Below are positions 1 through 11,150 of a DNA stretch of 64,000 nt, in pieces. The stretch spans positions 16,445,187 through 16,509,186 of the forward strand of contig CM046442.1 in the NCBI GenBank assembly GCA_025506515.1. Direction: 5' to 3'. The position numbers were made by a program, and so were the translations under genes. Numbering within the stretch: the stretch's first letter is position 1; every line of letters starts with the position of its first letter. This stretch comes from Flaveria trinervia (taxonomy: Eukaryota > Streptophyta > Magnoliopsida > Asterales > Asteraceae). Below the pieces are notes generated by a model. The model was not told where the DNA came from and did not search any database. It was given only the letters and a program-made list of their open reading frames with translations.

Positions 1-984
1 TTTATATTAGCCTTTCTCTTTCGCGCAATAAATCTAATTATCATTTTGTTCCATTAACCCGATTCACATTAATAACACGAAATAAATAGATGTCAACCTC
101 TATTCAATCCATAATTTAGAACCTTAAAACAAAATAATTAATCATCAAACCGATTATAACGCGTTACCTTATTCTTATTTAGGTGCCTTGTGATATTGTG
201 TTGGAAACCTTATTCGTGGTTATTCATATTTCACTTTCAAGCCTTCTTATTATCATGTGAGTTCTTATGCCCCATTTTACATTTATTGTACACCTTTCGG
301 GGTGAAACATGTTGGTTATACAAACATACTCATACACGTTTTGGTACTTATTATGCACGTGTAATTCTTTACATAGTCGTGGTTATTTGTATATGCTAAG
401 TTGTATATGAGATGTGACATATGTGTGCAATCATTAACTATAACTAGCCTGGCGAAGTCTTAGATCTTTGGGCCTGACAAGCCTATTTGGTGCTAAAGCC
501 GAGGGATTGCCGGCTCCTAGGAGCCGTATGCTTGTGCACTAGGGAACCAAATACACTTAGCTAATCGTGCTTATTCATATTATTCAGTCAAGGTTTGATT
601 GTAACTATGCATGTTCTATATACTTACTATCTTATGACCATTGACTAGAATTGCCACTTTTCTTTCTCATGATATATACTTATTGTATTTTAAAACCATG
701 AGAACTCACCAACTTGCCAGTTGACTTTATTTTCAACATGTTTCAGGTAATGTGCAAGTTTAATGATGACTGAAGAAACGCTTAAGTTTAGGATATGGAC
801 CTAGACTTAAATGAACATTTGGATTCCTATTTTTGTTTATTTATTTTCTTGTAAGACGTGGATGTATGTGATGTTTGAAAATAATTGATTAATGGCATTT
901 ATACTTTAACATAGCGTTATGTGGCTGTGAACAATCTTAACCCTCACACTTCGACGTTTCCGTCGTCATGGTTGGGGTGTGACA
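1..984 (+). mobile_element. 3' part of a Ty3/gypsy-type LTR, cut by the window edge
   Basis: The stretch ends in GGGGTGTGACA, the same terminus as the Gypsy-1 3' LTR at 19636-19646. It also has the same order of parts before the end: an 'aactcacc' block near 708, a 'tttcagg' block near 742, then the CG-rich tail. The 5' end lies outside the window, so solo LTR and full element cannot be told apart. The sequence differs from the Gypsy-1 LTR over most of its length, so it is a related but distinct family. No coding sequence is present. Confidence 0.55.
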
Positions 985-2188
985 AAAAGGATAGTGGTGA
1001 ATAGCGATGGTGGTAGGTTGTTAGATGGTGAGTGATGGTGGTGGTGATGGGGTGATGGTTGTGGTCATGGAGGTGGAGGTGGAGGTGGTCGTTGTGTGAC
1101 AAAGAGAAAACATGGGTGGGGGTGGCTTGCAGGTTCTTATTTATTTAATAATTGTGGTAGATATGAGTTAAAGGTATTTTTGTCATTTTATATAAAGTTA
1201 ACATAACAATTTAGTGGCGTTAGAGAGTAAATGGTGGTTTTGAAAATGCAAGGATGCAAGTCTTTAACATGTGTAAATGTAAGGCATGCAAATGGTAATT
1301 ACTCTATTTATTATTTATTATTGATTATTGATAATTGATAATTGATAATTGATAATTTATTAATTATTACTTATTATTTAAATTAGGTAGTTCGCTTGAT
1401 TTGGTTTATATAATTTATTTGGAAGATCATTCGGTAGCTGGGTTCATTTAATTAGGTTACTTATTGAGTTTGGTTAATTAGGTTACTTATCAGGCCAAAT
1501 TTAGAATGAGGAAGAAGGGCCAAATTTAGCAATGGTAGAGATGGGGTGTGTCATGTGGTGGTGGAGATGATGGTGTGTGGTGGTGGAGGTGGTGCCAAGG
1601 AGTGGTGGTGGTAGTTGAGATGATGTTGAATGAGAAAGAAGAAGAGCAAAATAATTATTTTACAGCTACCTAACATAATTAATTAATGACCGTTTGACTC
1701 GAAGACGAAACATGTTATGTTTTTTTAAACTTTAAAACTAACCTATAATTTTCCAATATAAAGGATGAGAGATTAAATTTGATCAAACTTAAGGACGATT
1801 AGTGTAATTTACTCTAAAAAAATATGTCATAGTCTTATCAAGGAGAAAAGTTAAAGAGTACCTGAAGTCAGAGGTAAAGCAATTCTATTTTTTTATTTAT
1901 GCTACTCTTGTTTTTTTAACGTATTTTCGTGCACATAGGCATATTTATTTTATGTTTTTGTTGCTATTGATATTTTTATTTCTATGCCATCATCTTGTTA
2001 ATAAGGTAAAAGAATGTATGTGATATTCTTATTATTTGAAACTTTAAACATTTAGCATGATTATTTAATGTTGAAACTTATCTCACATTCATGATACAAA
2101 TTCAAGTATTACAAGCTCACAAGATTGACACTAAAAAGAGGACTCTAAGAAGCTATGCTAGTTATATAATAACTGGTTTTTAACAATT

Positions 2189-2241
<53 letters not shown>

Positions 2242-2553
2242 ATAATAAGTTTCGTGTATAAAGTTATCCCTAACATATAAGTCTGATTAAACAATTGAAG
2301 CTCCTATGTTGTTTTTTAATGTTTGATGAAACTGGTTTTGAATAAAAGTCACGTACTTTTACTTCATTTGGGGCCCTCAATTTAGTTGAGCCGCTAAACA
2401 AACTCAACCTAATCTTTTGATGAAATTCTATAAATACTTAACTCTAATTCTTGCTACCTGGTTCATATTCTTTATAAACATACACCTAACAAAAACCTTT
2501 TAACCAGTTTATGTGTCACCATTCGAAATTTCCCCAAGTATATTAAAATAATG
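985..2553. other. intergenic DNA with simple repeats
   Basis: No gene is seen. There are two GGTGGT-rich tracts (about 1000-1090 and 1545-1620), a run of ATTGATAATTG repeats (about 1320-1372) and the AT microsatellite listed separately. The rest is AT-rich and unassigned. Confidence 0.6.
2192..2245. repeat. (AT)n microsatellite
   Basis: This is an almost pure AT dinucleotide tract of about 54 bases with one phase change near 2230. Confidence 0.9.
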
Positions 2554-2906
2554 TTAAAACCAATATTTTCAGAAACCAATCGGACGCCGAATCGCACGTC
2601 TTACTGGTTTGGTGGTTGGACCAGATTTAACTGTATTTATATATGTAATTAAATATAAATAATTTATATACGATTTACATATGTATCTTATAGTTATATA
2701 TAACATTTAACTATATTTGTATATCCAACATACTAATTTATAGTTCAACATCTCGTTTTTACTCATTAAAATAAAATAAGAAAAAACAAAAACCGGTCTG
2801 ATCCGGTTTTTCGGTCCGACCACCTAAAACTGAATCATAGCGAACCAGACCGGCTAGGGGCTGATCGGAGGCCGGTCTGATCCGGTCGAAAAAACATTGG
2901 TTAAAA
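2554..2906. mobile_element. candidate MITE rich in CCGGT palindromes
   Basis: The ends form an imperfect terminal inverted repeat: TTAAAACCAATATTTTC at the left, and the reverse complement of the right end reads TTTTAACCAATGTTTTTTC. The interior next to both ends repeats GGTCTGATCCGGT and its relatives in both orientations, which would fold into a long hairpin. No transposase ORF and no convincing target duplication is seen, so the family is not assigned. Confidence 0.4.
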
Positions 2907-3159
2907 ATCTTTGTACTAAGAAATTATCTAATTATTTTAATAGTATTATCCTGCATAATACAAACATTGAGATTTGAAAATTTAATAATTTAGTGGGCTC
3001 ATCACATAGATTAAAAAAGAAAAAAAAGAGACAAGATAGCCGTTAGTCCCGCTTTGATGCTTTCAAATTCAAAATCCAACATTCACACACCTTTTTATTC
3101 CTATTTACACACTAACACACACTCCATTCAATCACATCTCAACACCCCCTTCAATAACA

Positions 3160-3962
3160 ATGTTAACACTTCAATCTCCGGTCACCGGAAACCACCTCCT
3201 CCGGCCAAAATCCGGCCGCCGGCCACTCCAACCAATCAAACCCACCACCAATCTACCACCACCGATCGACAACAACCATCAAAAGCTCGAATGTATCAAC
3301 ATCTTGCAAGATTCGAACAAAGAGAACCTGAATAATCGAGATGAAAAACGAAATCTTGCATCTGATCTTGATCAAAATGGGCCATCGATCTCGAATGTTG
3401 CTGTTGCTCCTGTGCAAATCGAGCAATTTGAGGTATCGTTGGCCGATGAATTGACTGCGATACGCGAAAAGATGGAGAGATTGAGGGCGGATAAGGAGAA
3501 AACAGAGAAAATGCTGAAACAGAGGGAGTTGGTGATGGAGATGAAGATGAAGGAGCTTGAACAGAGGGGTGAGGTTCAGAAGGTGCTCGAGATCGAAGTC
3601 GATCGGCTTTATAGGCTAAACGAGCTCAGATCTTTGTGCAATGTAAGTGTAACAGATAAAGATTTCAAGAATCAACGAAAGTTTCAATCTTTTTGTGACT
3701 CTGTTTTGTTACCTGTGAGTGTTACAGAGGATAATGCCGATTAGATCGTTACGCGAAAAGGAACAAGAGAAGATTAAACCAGATACATCACAGGCAAGTA
3801 ACTAATGAGGGATTGATTTGAACAAACTATAATCGATCAATTGATCGATTCGAATGATTCTTTTATCGATTTGTGAAGGATTTGAGTTTAATTTTGCAGG
3901 GGGTGAAGGTAGAAGAAACAGAGGAGAGGAGGAGGAGAAGGTTCAAGATTCATTGTGAGTAA
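3160..3962 (+). CDS. short coiled-coil protein with KEN motif, three exons
   Basis: The gene model is exon 1 at 3160-3642, exon 2 at 3728-3793 and exon 3 at 3900-3962, giving 203 residues. Intron 1 is GTAAGT...TTACAG. Intron 2 has a GC donor in a perfect context (AG|GCAAGT) and a TTTTGCAG acceptor. Both junctions are phase 0 and the frame stays open to a TAA. Residues 1-60 are Pro-rich and basic (RRPLQP near residue 20) and contain a KEN tripeptide near residue 53. Residues of about 95-155 form a charged coiled coil. The C-terminus ends in a run of five Arg. There is no signal peptide or membrane segment, so a nuclear or cytosolic place is likely. KEN plus an RxxL motif can mark cell-cycle proteins destroyed by APC/C, but that is only a suggestion. 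I recognise a plant-type coiled-coil protein but cannot name it. An upstream ATG at 3054 opens a different frame. Confidence 0.75.
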
Positions 3963-4353
3963 TCGGGTCGGGTTGATTTTGAATTGTTGGATTGTTGTTC
4001 GGGTCAAAAGGAATGATGGGTATAATGTCTTGTTGTATTCAATTGATGAAGTGTGTGATAAATGGTAATCATTGTCTTCTCAGAATGTTGTCTTTTGTGA
4101 CCCATAAGAACATGGGATAATAATAGTTGAACTATGAGCTTTTGTGACCAATGTGGCATTGTTTATCTGACCAGATATGGTATCTGTAGTTGTCATTTTG
4201 TAATGTTGTTAGAATCTAACGCTACCTAATGTTAGAATTCTAACAAAAAGATCTGATGTTTGTTGCAAGTGACGGTTTTTGGTTAGTGAAATCAAGGATT
4301 TCCTCACCAAGATATAGGAGAGGTGCCTAACATCAATAATTTGCAATGAATAA
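3963..4353 (+). other. 3' flank of the coiled-coil gene
   Basis: This is probably 3' UTR followed by spacer DNA. No clear poly(A) signal or second gene is visible. It ends at the MITE. Confidence 0.4.
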
Positions 4354-4767
4354 TTTTTTGAAATAGGTTAATTTTGAAGCGTTAAGTGATTTTTAAAGGT
4401 TTGTGTTTTAGGTGTTACACTATCTTAACTAGTGAAACTATCTTACTTATAATGAGGTGGACACTTCCGCTAGTTGAGATAGCGAAGTGGGGTGAACAGT
4501 TGACTTCCGCCATTTCAACCAGTGCCATTTCAACCGGTGAAAGTGCCTCTAGAAATATGATAACTTCAAGCTCAAACCCCATTATCTTCATTATCATCTT
4601 TCTAGTGACACTTCCGTTAGTTGAGATAGCGGAAGTCAACTTTTTGCCCCACTTCCGCTATCTCAACTAGTGGAAGTGTCCACGCTAGTTGAGGTAGCGG
4701 AATACCAAAGAACATAAACCTAACAAAAAACCACTTAACGCTTTAAAAATTAACCTATTTAAAAAAA
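4354..4767. mobile_element. MITE with ~50-bp terminal inverted repeats
   Basis: The left end (4354-4409) and right end (4710-4767) are reverse complements over about 50 bases with few mismatches. Shared blocks include AAATAGGTTAATTTT and GCGTTAAGTG. The interior carries several copies, in both orientations, of a block containing ACTTCCGCTA and TTGAGATAGCG, so the whole element can fold on itself. No ORF of its own is credible. A target duplication was not resolved, so the superfamily is open. Confidence 0.75.
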
Positions 4768-5609
4768 GACCTAATAGCATGAAGTCATGAACTTCTTCAA
4801 GCTCAATTGGATGTTCACACCTTCACAATTTGACAACACCAAGTTTCATGAGTCCCACCTATTAGAAATTAAGATAGAGGTTAAAGAATACAAAGTCCAA
4901 CTTGCACATTCCACTACATAGCACCTTCTCCTTTCCCATTTGCTCACTCCAAAATGAGGAGTGTGCTTGCTGCATCAAGGAGAGTAGTGGAATCCTTATT
5001 CAAGAAACCACACAAATATGTTACTGTCAAAGTCAAAGCTGATAAACTAACCACTTCTATAACAATTTAACTTCATTATTAAGATACAACCAACCTCAGG
5101 TATATCAAAAGTTTAAGACAAGAAAAGGAGTGGGGAGACTGCTAAGATCATATGGTAAGAAAAACAAGAAATTGGTGCTCATCTAGATTGTGGATATGTG
5201 TGATGACATTCTACATGGTCCAAAGGCTTAAGATCACATCATAGAGGAAGAAGTTCTCTAATCTAAAAAAGAAAACTCAAGATCATTTTGTGGAGAATTG
5301 TTTAGTTCTAACTTGGCAACTAAACCTCTTCTAAGCAAATCTAAGCTTATAAAAGATGCAAAATGTTTACATACCTTAAGGAAGTCAACTACTTGCATCC
5401 ATGCATCAAACAAAGAATGTTGAATTTGTGAGATTTGCTAATGATGAATTCATGTTGATAGTTGCATATGATAATTCTTGATATCATCTTCTCCTAAAGT
5501 TTTTTTTAATTTAAGTGTAAGATGAGAAGGGCATAACAAGTAACAGGAACAACTCTGCATAATACAAGATACCAACTATAAAAATGTAAAAGATGGATCT
5601 AATATCTTA
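4768..5609. other. unassigned intergenic DNA
   Basis: No gene is recognised. A 38-codon ORF at 4954-5070 (starts MRSVLAASRR) and the text after it have codon-like composition and might be a remnant of a gene, but I cannot identify one. The rest is AT-rich spacer. Confidence 0.4.
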
Positions 5610-6272
5610 GTGCTGTTTGTTTTTTCTGAAGGAAAACGTCTGCAGTCTGCGGGCCACATTTGCAGACATCTGCAGCAGAAGAGGTGGACCAAACGTCTGC
5701 AGTCTGCAAAAAAAAGACTGTTTGTTTTTAACATCTGCAGAATGGTAAAATAATATTCTGTAATTAAATTAAACCTATTTTCAACACTTGTTTCTTTGGA
5801 CTTGTACCACACACACACATCCATACGTACATACAACATATATACACATCCATATGTACAAACAACCGGTGGGCGAGGTGTGGGGAGGGGGGTCGACGAG
5901 CGCAGGTAAGGGAAGGGGGAGGCGGGTGTAGGTAGGGTAGGTGGAGGCGGCCGACGGGCGAGGTGGGAGGGGGGGTCGGAGCAGGTGGGGGAGGGGGAGG
6001 CGAGGGCGGCGGTGGTCCGGTCGGTGGGGGAGGTGGGGCGGCGGTGGTCCGGCCTGTGGGGGGACGTGGGGCGGCGGTGGGGGAGGTGAGAAGAGGTTAG
6101 AAGATCTCAGTAGTCATAGACCCACATCTTCTTCATGCAGACCTCAAGAAGACATTTTTTAATGAAACGTCTTCCAAAAACAAACACTCTGCGCACTCAA
6201 AACCTCTTCCCGCGTCTACGTGTGGGCAGATGAAGATGTGAGGAAGAGGTTTTGGTAGAAAATAAACACCAC
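5610..6272. mobile_element. candidate non-autonomous hAT-like element
   Basis: The ends are imperfect inverted repeats: GTGCTGTTTGTTTTTTCTG at the left, and GTGGTGTTTATTTTCTAC as the reverse complement of the right end. Subterminal copies of AAACGTCTGCAG and AACGTCTTCC occur in both orientations, as in hAT elements. An 8-bp target duplication could not be confirmed. There is no transposase. The interior holds the G-rich block listed separately. Confidence 0.4.
5874..6090 (+). repeat. very G-rich block with G-quadruplex potential
   Basis: Here are many runs of three or more G separated by short spacers, built from variants of GGTGGGGGAGG and CGGGCGAGGTG. An apparent Gly/Arg-rich ORF over it is a by-product of composition. 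Base use is unlike anything around it. Confidence 0.7.
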
Positions 6273-6347
6273 TTTAGTATTTGAACTAGTAGGATGTAGC
6301 TAAACAACAAACAAACTTCTTGAAAAGGACATGATTTTACCGAGTAT

Positions 6348-6454
6348 TGTTAGATAATATTAAAAAACCTAGGGTGGTATTATAGTATTGTGTATTAGTA
6401 TAGGGTGTCTCTTGTTATTTATGTTGCCATGTATTGTACTCTATTTATACATCA
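6348..6454 (+). repeat. Copia-A 5' LTR, left part
   Basis: It starts TGTTAGATAATATT and matches 60077 onward with small differences. It is cut after position 6454 by the Helitron; the continuation is at 53164. Confidence 0.8.
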
Positions 6455-6914
6455 CTAGATTTGGCGTGCGCGTTGTCGCGAGTATGCGAGTTTTAGTGTA
6501 ACCCTAAATCAAAATCAAAATGAAGGTTCGAAACCACAAAATTAGTATAATACACCGAGTAAAACACACCAAAACCCCAGATTCATAACGCACCAAAACA
6601 TACAGAACCCAAAAACTAAATCAAAGCCCAATGCCATACACAAAACAAGCGAAAATCAAAGCCGTAAGAAAGCGACACAGTCCAAAATAGAAAACCGATG
6701 AAAATCAAAGCCCCGAAAAAAGCAAACAAAAGGAAAACCCAAACCTTAATAGCGAGAATCATCATGGTATCAATAACGAAAGAAAGAAAGCAGGAACCTA
6801 GAGAAAGACAACATCAATAAACCCTACAAATAAAAAACACATGTCTAGATACCAAAAACCCACAAAAAACATCACCCCAAAATCTCGAACCTACACCCAA
6901 AACAAACCATATAA

Positions 6915-7026
6915 AAACACAAACAAACAAAAAAAAAAGAAAAATTAAAACACAAACAAGCAAAAAACAAAAGAAAAATTATAACACAAACAAACAAAAA
7001 CAAAAGAAAAATTAAAACACAAAAAA
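6915..7026. repeat. A-rich tandem repeat inside the Helitron
   Basis: There are about three imperfect copies of a unit of about 36 bases containing AACACAAACAAACAAA and AAGAAAAATTA. On the minus strand it reads as a low-complexity Phe/Cys-rich ORF that is not a gene. Confidence 0.75.
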
Positions 7027-7056
7027 ACCCCACCCCCACCGACAAGCTTTTAATAA

Positions 7057-7794
7057 TGTAGATACATGTGTCTCTAGTTTCTGAACTTAATGTAATATCT
7101 TTGTATTGTCTTACATATATGTAATTGTACGGGTACTTAATGAAATACAATATGTGGTTATGCTTAATGTTGAATATTTCATTAGTTGGTATGTAATAAC
7201 GCTTATTGACTTAACTATATAGGTTGTGGTTGTTTGAATACTATCTAAATCAATTAATGACTATGATACATATTTAAACTTAATCATGTGAAGTTCTCAT
7301 GCGATTGGCCCATGCTAATGGACCATACGCATGAACAACTTCATGCTAATGAACCAGTCGTACGAAAGAACCAGGAGACTGGATCAGTCGCATGATTGAA
7401 ACATAAGATTGACTCAGTCGCACGACTAAACACTCGGTCGTGCGAATGGATCAACCGCATGGCTCAATCACACGACTGAACCATGCAAATGGTCCAGTCG
7501 CACGATTGAGAAACCTTAACCTATAAATGTCATTTAAATCGTGGAAAAACTAGACACTTCGAATATCTTGATACCCAGACATACCCTAGCCGTCCAGAGA
7601 CCTCTAATAACCTGTTCCAACTTCAAAGATCACAGTAGATCGATTGCTAATCGTTCTTAACGTTTAGATTCAATCCTAAATTGATTCTACGTGCGCTCTC
7701 ACTGATTGGATCGCCAATCAAATAGGATTCCGCACTATTTGATTTGGTACACGCGTAAATCTGTTAGTATTCGTCCAGTACACAATCCCTAACA
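7057..7794 (+). repeat. Copia-B 5' LTR
   Basis: It begins TGTAGATACATG and ends CCCTAACA. The U3 part (about 7310-7512) is packed with short palindromes such as CAGTCGCACGACT. These end right before a TATA box (CTATAAATG, 7521-7529). About six differences from the 3' LTR occur in the first 120 bases. Confidence 0.95.
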
Positions 7795-7796
7795 AG

Positions 7797-7808
7797 TGGT
7801 ATCAGAGC
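7797..7808 (+). other. Copia-B primer-binding site
   Basis: TGGTATCAGAGC is two bases after the LTR end. It is the classic plant copia site for the initiator tRNA-Met 3' end. Confidence 0.95.
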
Positions 7809-8269
7809 CTTGGCTCTAGATTTACGTGTGATTCAATCGTTTTGATATAAAAATTGTGTTTTTGCGCTCAAAAACGCAATCTTTTGTGTCAAATCGGGTT
7901 TTAGACGTCTCCTGATCGTAAAGTTAAGTTTTTTCCGGCATACGGTAATTAGGGGTAGCAAAAGTTCGTGTTTTTGCGTTCAAACACCTTAAACCTAGAA
8001 TTTTTCGAAATCCAGCAGGTTTAGTCGCAAGACTGAGGTCATACACATTCCCCATACGCACAATTGGACTCAGTCGCACTTCCATTCGTCCGACTGAGAA
8101 GACTATTCGCATTGTTCATCCACATTAGTTCATTCGGCCGACTGAGTCATCCGCATTTGTTCAGTCGCACGATTGAACCATCCGCATAGTTCAATCACCC
8201 GAATAGCCTAATCGTACACCTTCATTCGCACTAATACAAAAATTTGGTTTAAAGTTAAAGTTAATAGCA

Positions 8270-9079
8270 ATGGAAGACCAATATTCAGCTTTCACAGCAG
8301 GGAGAGACTCACGTATACAAAACTTACTGCTACTGTAGAATGAAGTGGGGAATCACAACAAACCCCCAAAGCTGATCACGTTAGACGAATATCCACAATG
8401 GAAACAACGTTTTGAGATCTACTTAAACAGAGTAGATCCTAATCTGTGGGAGTCTATAGAGACGGGGTACAACATGCTTGTAGGAGCTGATGGTGTTAAA
8501 CTCACACTAGGTGACATGACTGATGGACAAAAAGTAAAGTACAATGTCGAAAAGAAAGTTTATGCTTTGCTTACACAGTCAATTCCGAAGGATATTTTCT
8601 ATCAATTCTTGAAATATGCACAAGCAAAGAAACTCTAGGATGCATTGGAGAAAAGGTATGACGGAAATGCATCATCGAAGGCCATAAAGGCTAAGGCTTT
8701 AAAGAAGGAGTTTGACAACATCTCCTCGATGGGTAAAGAAAGCCTAGATGATGTGATCGATAGATTTTACCACTTGATGAGTGAGATGCACACTCATGGA
8801 GTATCGACGTCAATGGAGGACAAAGTGTCCAACTTTGTAGACGGGCTGCCAGAGAAATGGGTATCCTTTTTATCCAATCTCAGACAGAATGGTATGCTAA
8901 CGAAGTTAGATATCAATGACTTCATTCTGAAACTAAGAGAAGAAGAACTGAGGATGAAGTACAGAGCTCAAAAGGCTTCTTATGTTCAAAATCCGGCGTT
9001 GTACAACGCAACTCCTCAAGCGAAAACATCTGGAGCACCTCTTCAAACAGCTTTGTATCAAGCTCGTCTGGTCCTTCAC
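8270..9079 (+). pseudogene. gag: Copia-B gag, N-terminal part, interrupted
   Basis: It begins MEDQYSAFTAG at the first ATG after the leader. A TAG ends the frame after about 22 codons, and the same frame resumes at once (VGNHNKPPKL). Another TAG is near 8636. The readable part has the usual copia capsid text: 'YPQWKQRFEIYL' near residue 40, then the UBN2-type region with 'FDNISSMGKESLDD' and 'DGLPEKW'. The frame runs into the Gypsy-1 insertion at 9080 and resumes at 19652. Gag would form the virus-like particle in the cytoplasm; this copy cannot. Confidence 0.85.
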
Positions 9080-9256
9080 TGTGACATCCGTCACCTTAAG
9101 GTCCGTCGAACGACATAAATAAGCATAGAATTATTTTAATTATTCTTCCTTTTCTTCATGAACTCCTGCTTTAAGGAATCATGTCTGCTTTATTTTCTCT
9201 TGTGCCTGTACTTCCTCCGAGAACGTGTGTTAAGCATAAACCTTTTATAAATTTCA

Positions 9257-10091
9257 TGTTAGGATCAGTGATCTACGTTTGATTGATTAGAGAGTATAGC
9301 AGCGGAATTCTAACAATGAATTAGCCAATTCACAAGAACAAAAAGATATCAATGTAAGAACAAAAACGGTTATAGGTAGGGAGAATTCTGCAGATATATT
9401 TCATTCAATATTCGCTTTCGTGGTAACGGAATGTCACAATTACAATTAGGTCGACACCTCTTATATAAGAGATGTGACGTCTGCTGATGTCACTTGATAG
9501 TGACATCTAACAGAATTTATCACAAACTACTGATAGTTAACACAACTACTGAAGATGTCAAACAGCTGACATCTTCTTACAAAAATGCTAAGTGTTAACT
9601 ATTATTACAACTACTGAAAAGAAACTACTGAAACAATAACAACTGAAGAACATACTCTTCAGTTGTTTTACAAATATTGAAACAAAGAAACTACTGAAAG
9701 GTAAACCATCACAACTACTGAAGAAGACCTCTTCAGCTGTTGTGACAACGTCTGATACTTTGTCTTCAGCACTTGTGTCTTCAGACTTTGTCTTCAGCAC
9801 TTGTGTCTTCAGACTTTGTCTTCAGCACTTGTGTCTTCAGACTTTGTCTTCAGCACTTGTGTCTTCAGACTTTGTCTTTAGCATTTGTGTCTTCAGACGT
9901 TGTCTTCAGCACTTGTGTCTTCAGACTTTGTCTTCAGCACTTGTGTCTTCAGACTTTGTCTTCAGCACTTGTGTCTTTAGACTTTGTAATCAGCTGTTGT
10001 CTTCAGCTGTTGTGGTCTTCAGTAGTTGTTGTGATGTCTGTGGGACTTAAAGGTTTTTCTGATCCGGCACATTGGTTCTTTTGGTCCAACA
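9257..10091 (-). mobile_element. solo LTR of the Copia-C family
   Basis: It is flanked by TTTCA on both sides (9252-9256 and 10092-10096). Without it the Gypsy-1 LTR text is continuous, as seen at 17210-17225. Its ends (TGTTAGGATCAG and GGTCCAACA on the plus strand) and its CTTCAG repeats match the LTRs of Copia-C. A solo LTR arises by recombination between the two LTRs of a full element. Confidence 0.95.
9765..10010. repeat. CTTCAG minisatellite in the solo LTR
   Basis: Tandem units built from GTCTTCAGACTTT and GTCTTCAGCACTTGT alternate. Long apparent ORFs with repeated 'CLQTLSSALVSS' are translations of this repeat and not proteins. Confidence 0.9.
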
Positions 10092-10297
10092 TTTCATCAC
10101 CATTACCACCAAATACATCATTTTTAATTTCAACCATTGTCATTAATAAAACCATTTTTGACTATCAAATGCCATTAAACATGCTTTTAACCTTAATATA
10201 ACGAACATTTTAAGTTCGTAATCAACCGAAACAAATTTTGAGGAACTCGAGGTTAAGTGCAGGGACTAAACTTGTAATTTTGCAAACTTGGACTGGG

Positions 10298-10305
10298 TAT
10301 ATAAA
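10298..10305 (+). promoter_or_regulatory. TATA box of the Gypsy-1 5' LTR
   Basis: TATATAAA is followed about 30 bases on by a C/T-rich likely start region (CATTCCTCATTCACTTC). The same box is at 17421-17428 in the 3' LTR. Confidence 0.7.
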
Positions 10306-10714
10306 CCCCATTTCCAGCCACATTCCTCATTCACTTCATCTTCTTCTTCTCTTCACTCCCTACACACACATTTTCTTCATTCTAGCACCAAATCCAACCC
10401 GCTTGGTCTTGTTCTTGTTGTCTAGACTCCACCTACGGCCTAGTCTGCTCCATTCTAGCAGGTAGACGACCTTGGTTGTCCCTTTTCCTTGCTTATTCAC
10501 GGCTGTCCAAACTAGGGTTTCGGGTGTTCGGGTTCAACTCGAACACATGAGGTCGTGTGGGTGCGTGTGAGGTCTTTCTGCTTGTGTTTCATGTTTGTGT
10601 ATGTTTGTAGAGTGTTTCTGGAAGTCCTTGTGGTGTAAAACACGTGTTTAGAGCAGCTCGGGGGCTGCTCAGCCCGACCACAGTCGCGATTCTGCAGTTC
10701 AGGCAACTGGGTCT

Positions 10715-11150
10715 GTCAGGCGATTGAGCCGTGCGACTGAATCTTGCGTCTAAGTCAATCGTGCGACTGAGTTGTGCGACTAGGCATGTCGTGCGACTGA
10801 GTCATGCGACTGTGAGTTTGTATGCGATTGAGTCATGCGTGCGAATGAGTGTATGTGATTGAGTCATGCGTATGAATGATTGTGTGCGGTTGAGTCACGT
10901 GACCGACTGAATGTATGCGATTATGCGTGTTTCGCACGACTGGAGTCCAATCGCACGAATGAAGGTTCAATCGCACGAAAGTAGCTAATTCGCATGATTG
11001 AGGGTTGATTCGTGCGCATGGAGGTTTGGTCGTGCGAATGTGTGTTGTGTGGTACGACTGAATGCCAGCCATGCGAATGAAGACTCAATCGTACGAATGA
11101 AGCTGACTCGTACGATTGAAGGTTGATTCGTAAGGATGGAGCGTTGAGTC
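10715..11150. repeat. TCGNNCGA palindrome array in the Gypsy-1 5' LTR
   Basis: Dense variants of GTCGTGCGACTGA, ATCGCACGAATGA and ATCGTACGATTGA in both orientations lie about 400 bases downstream of the TATA box, so they are in the transcribed leader. The 3' LTR copy is at about 17825-18290. Confidence 0.8.

Noticed and set aside
3054..3335. Alternative ORF over exon 1 of the coiled-coil gene
   Set aside because: Out of frame with the exon chain and low in complexity; the 3160 frame continues through two clean splice junctions.
4386..4670. Overlapping ORFs on both strands
   Set aside because: They lie in the palindromic MITE and mirror each other.
5941..6162. Gly/Arg-rich protein
   Set aside because: A by-product of the G-rich DNA block; no other coding sign.
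7797..7808. tRNA genes at TGGTATCAGAGC sites
   Set aside because: These are primer-binding sites next to LTRs; no tRNA cloverleaf is present.
9742..10201. Leu/Ser/Cys-rich repeat proteins (also at 32423-32783 and 42753-43181)
   Set aside because: Translations of the CTTCAG minisatellite in Copia-C family LTRs, in several frames at once.
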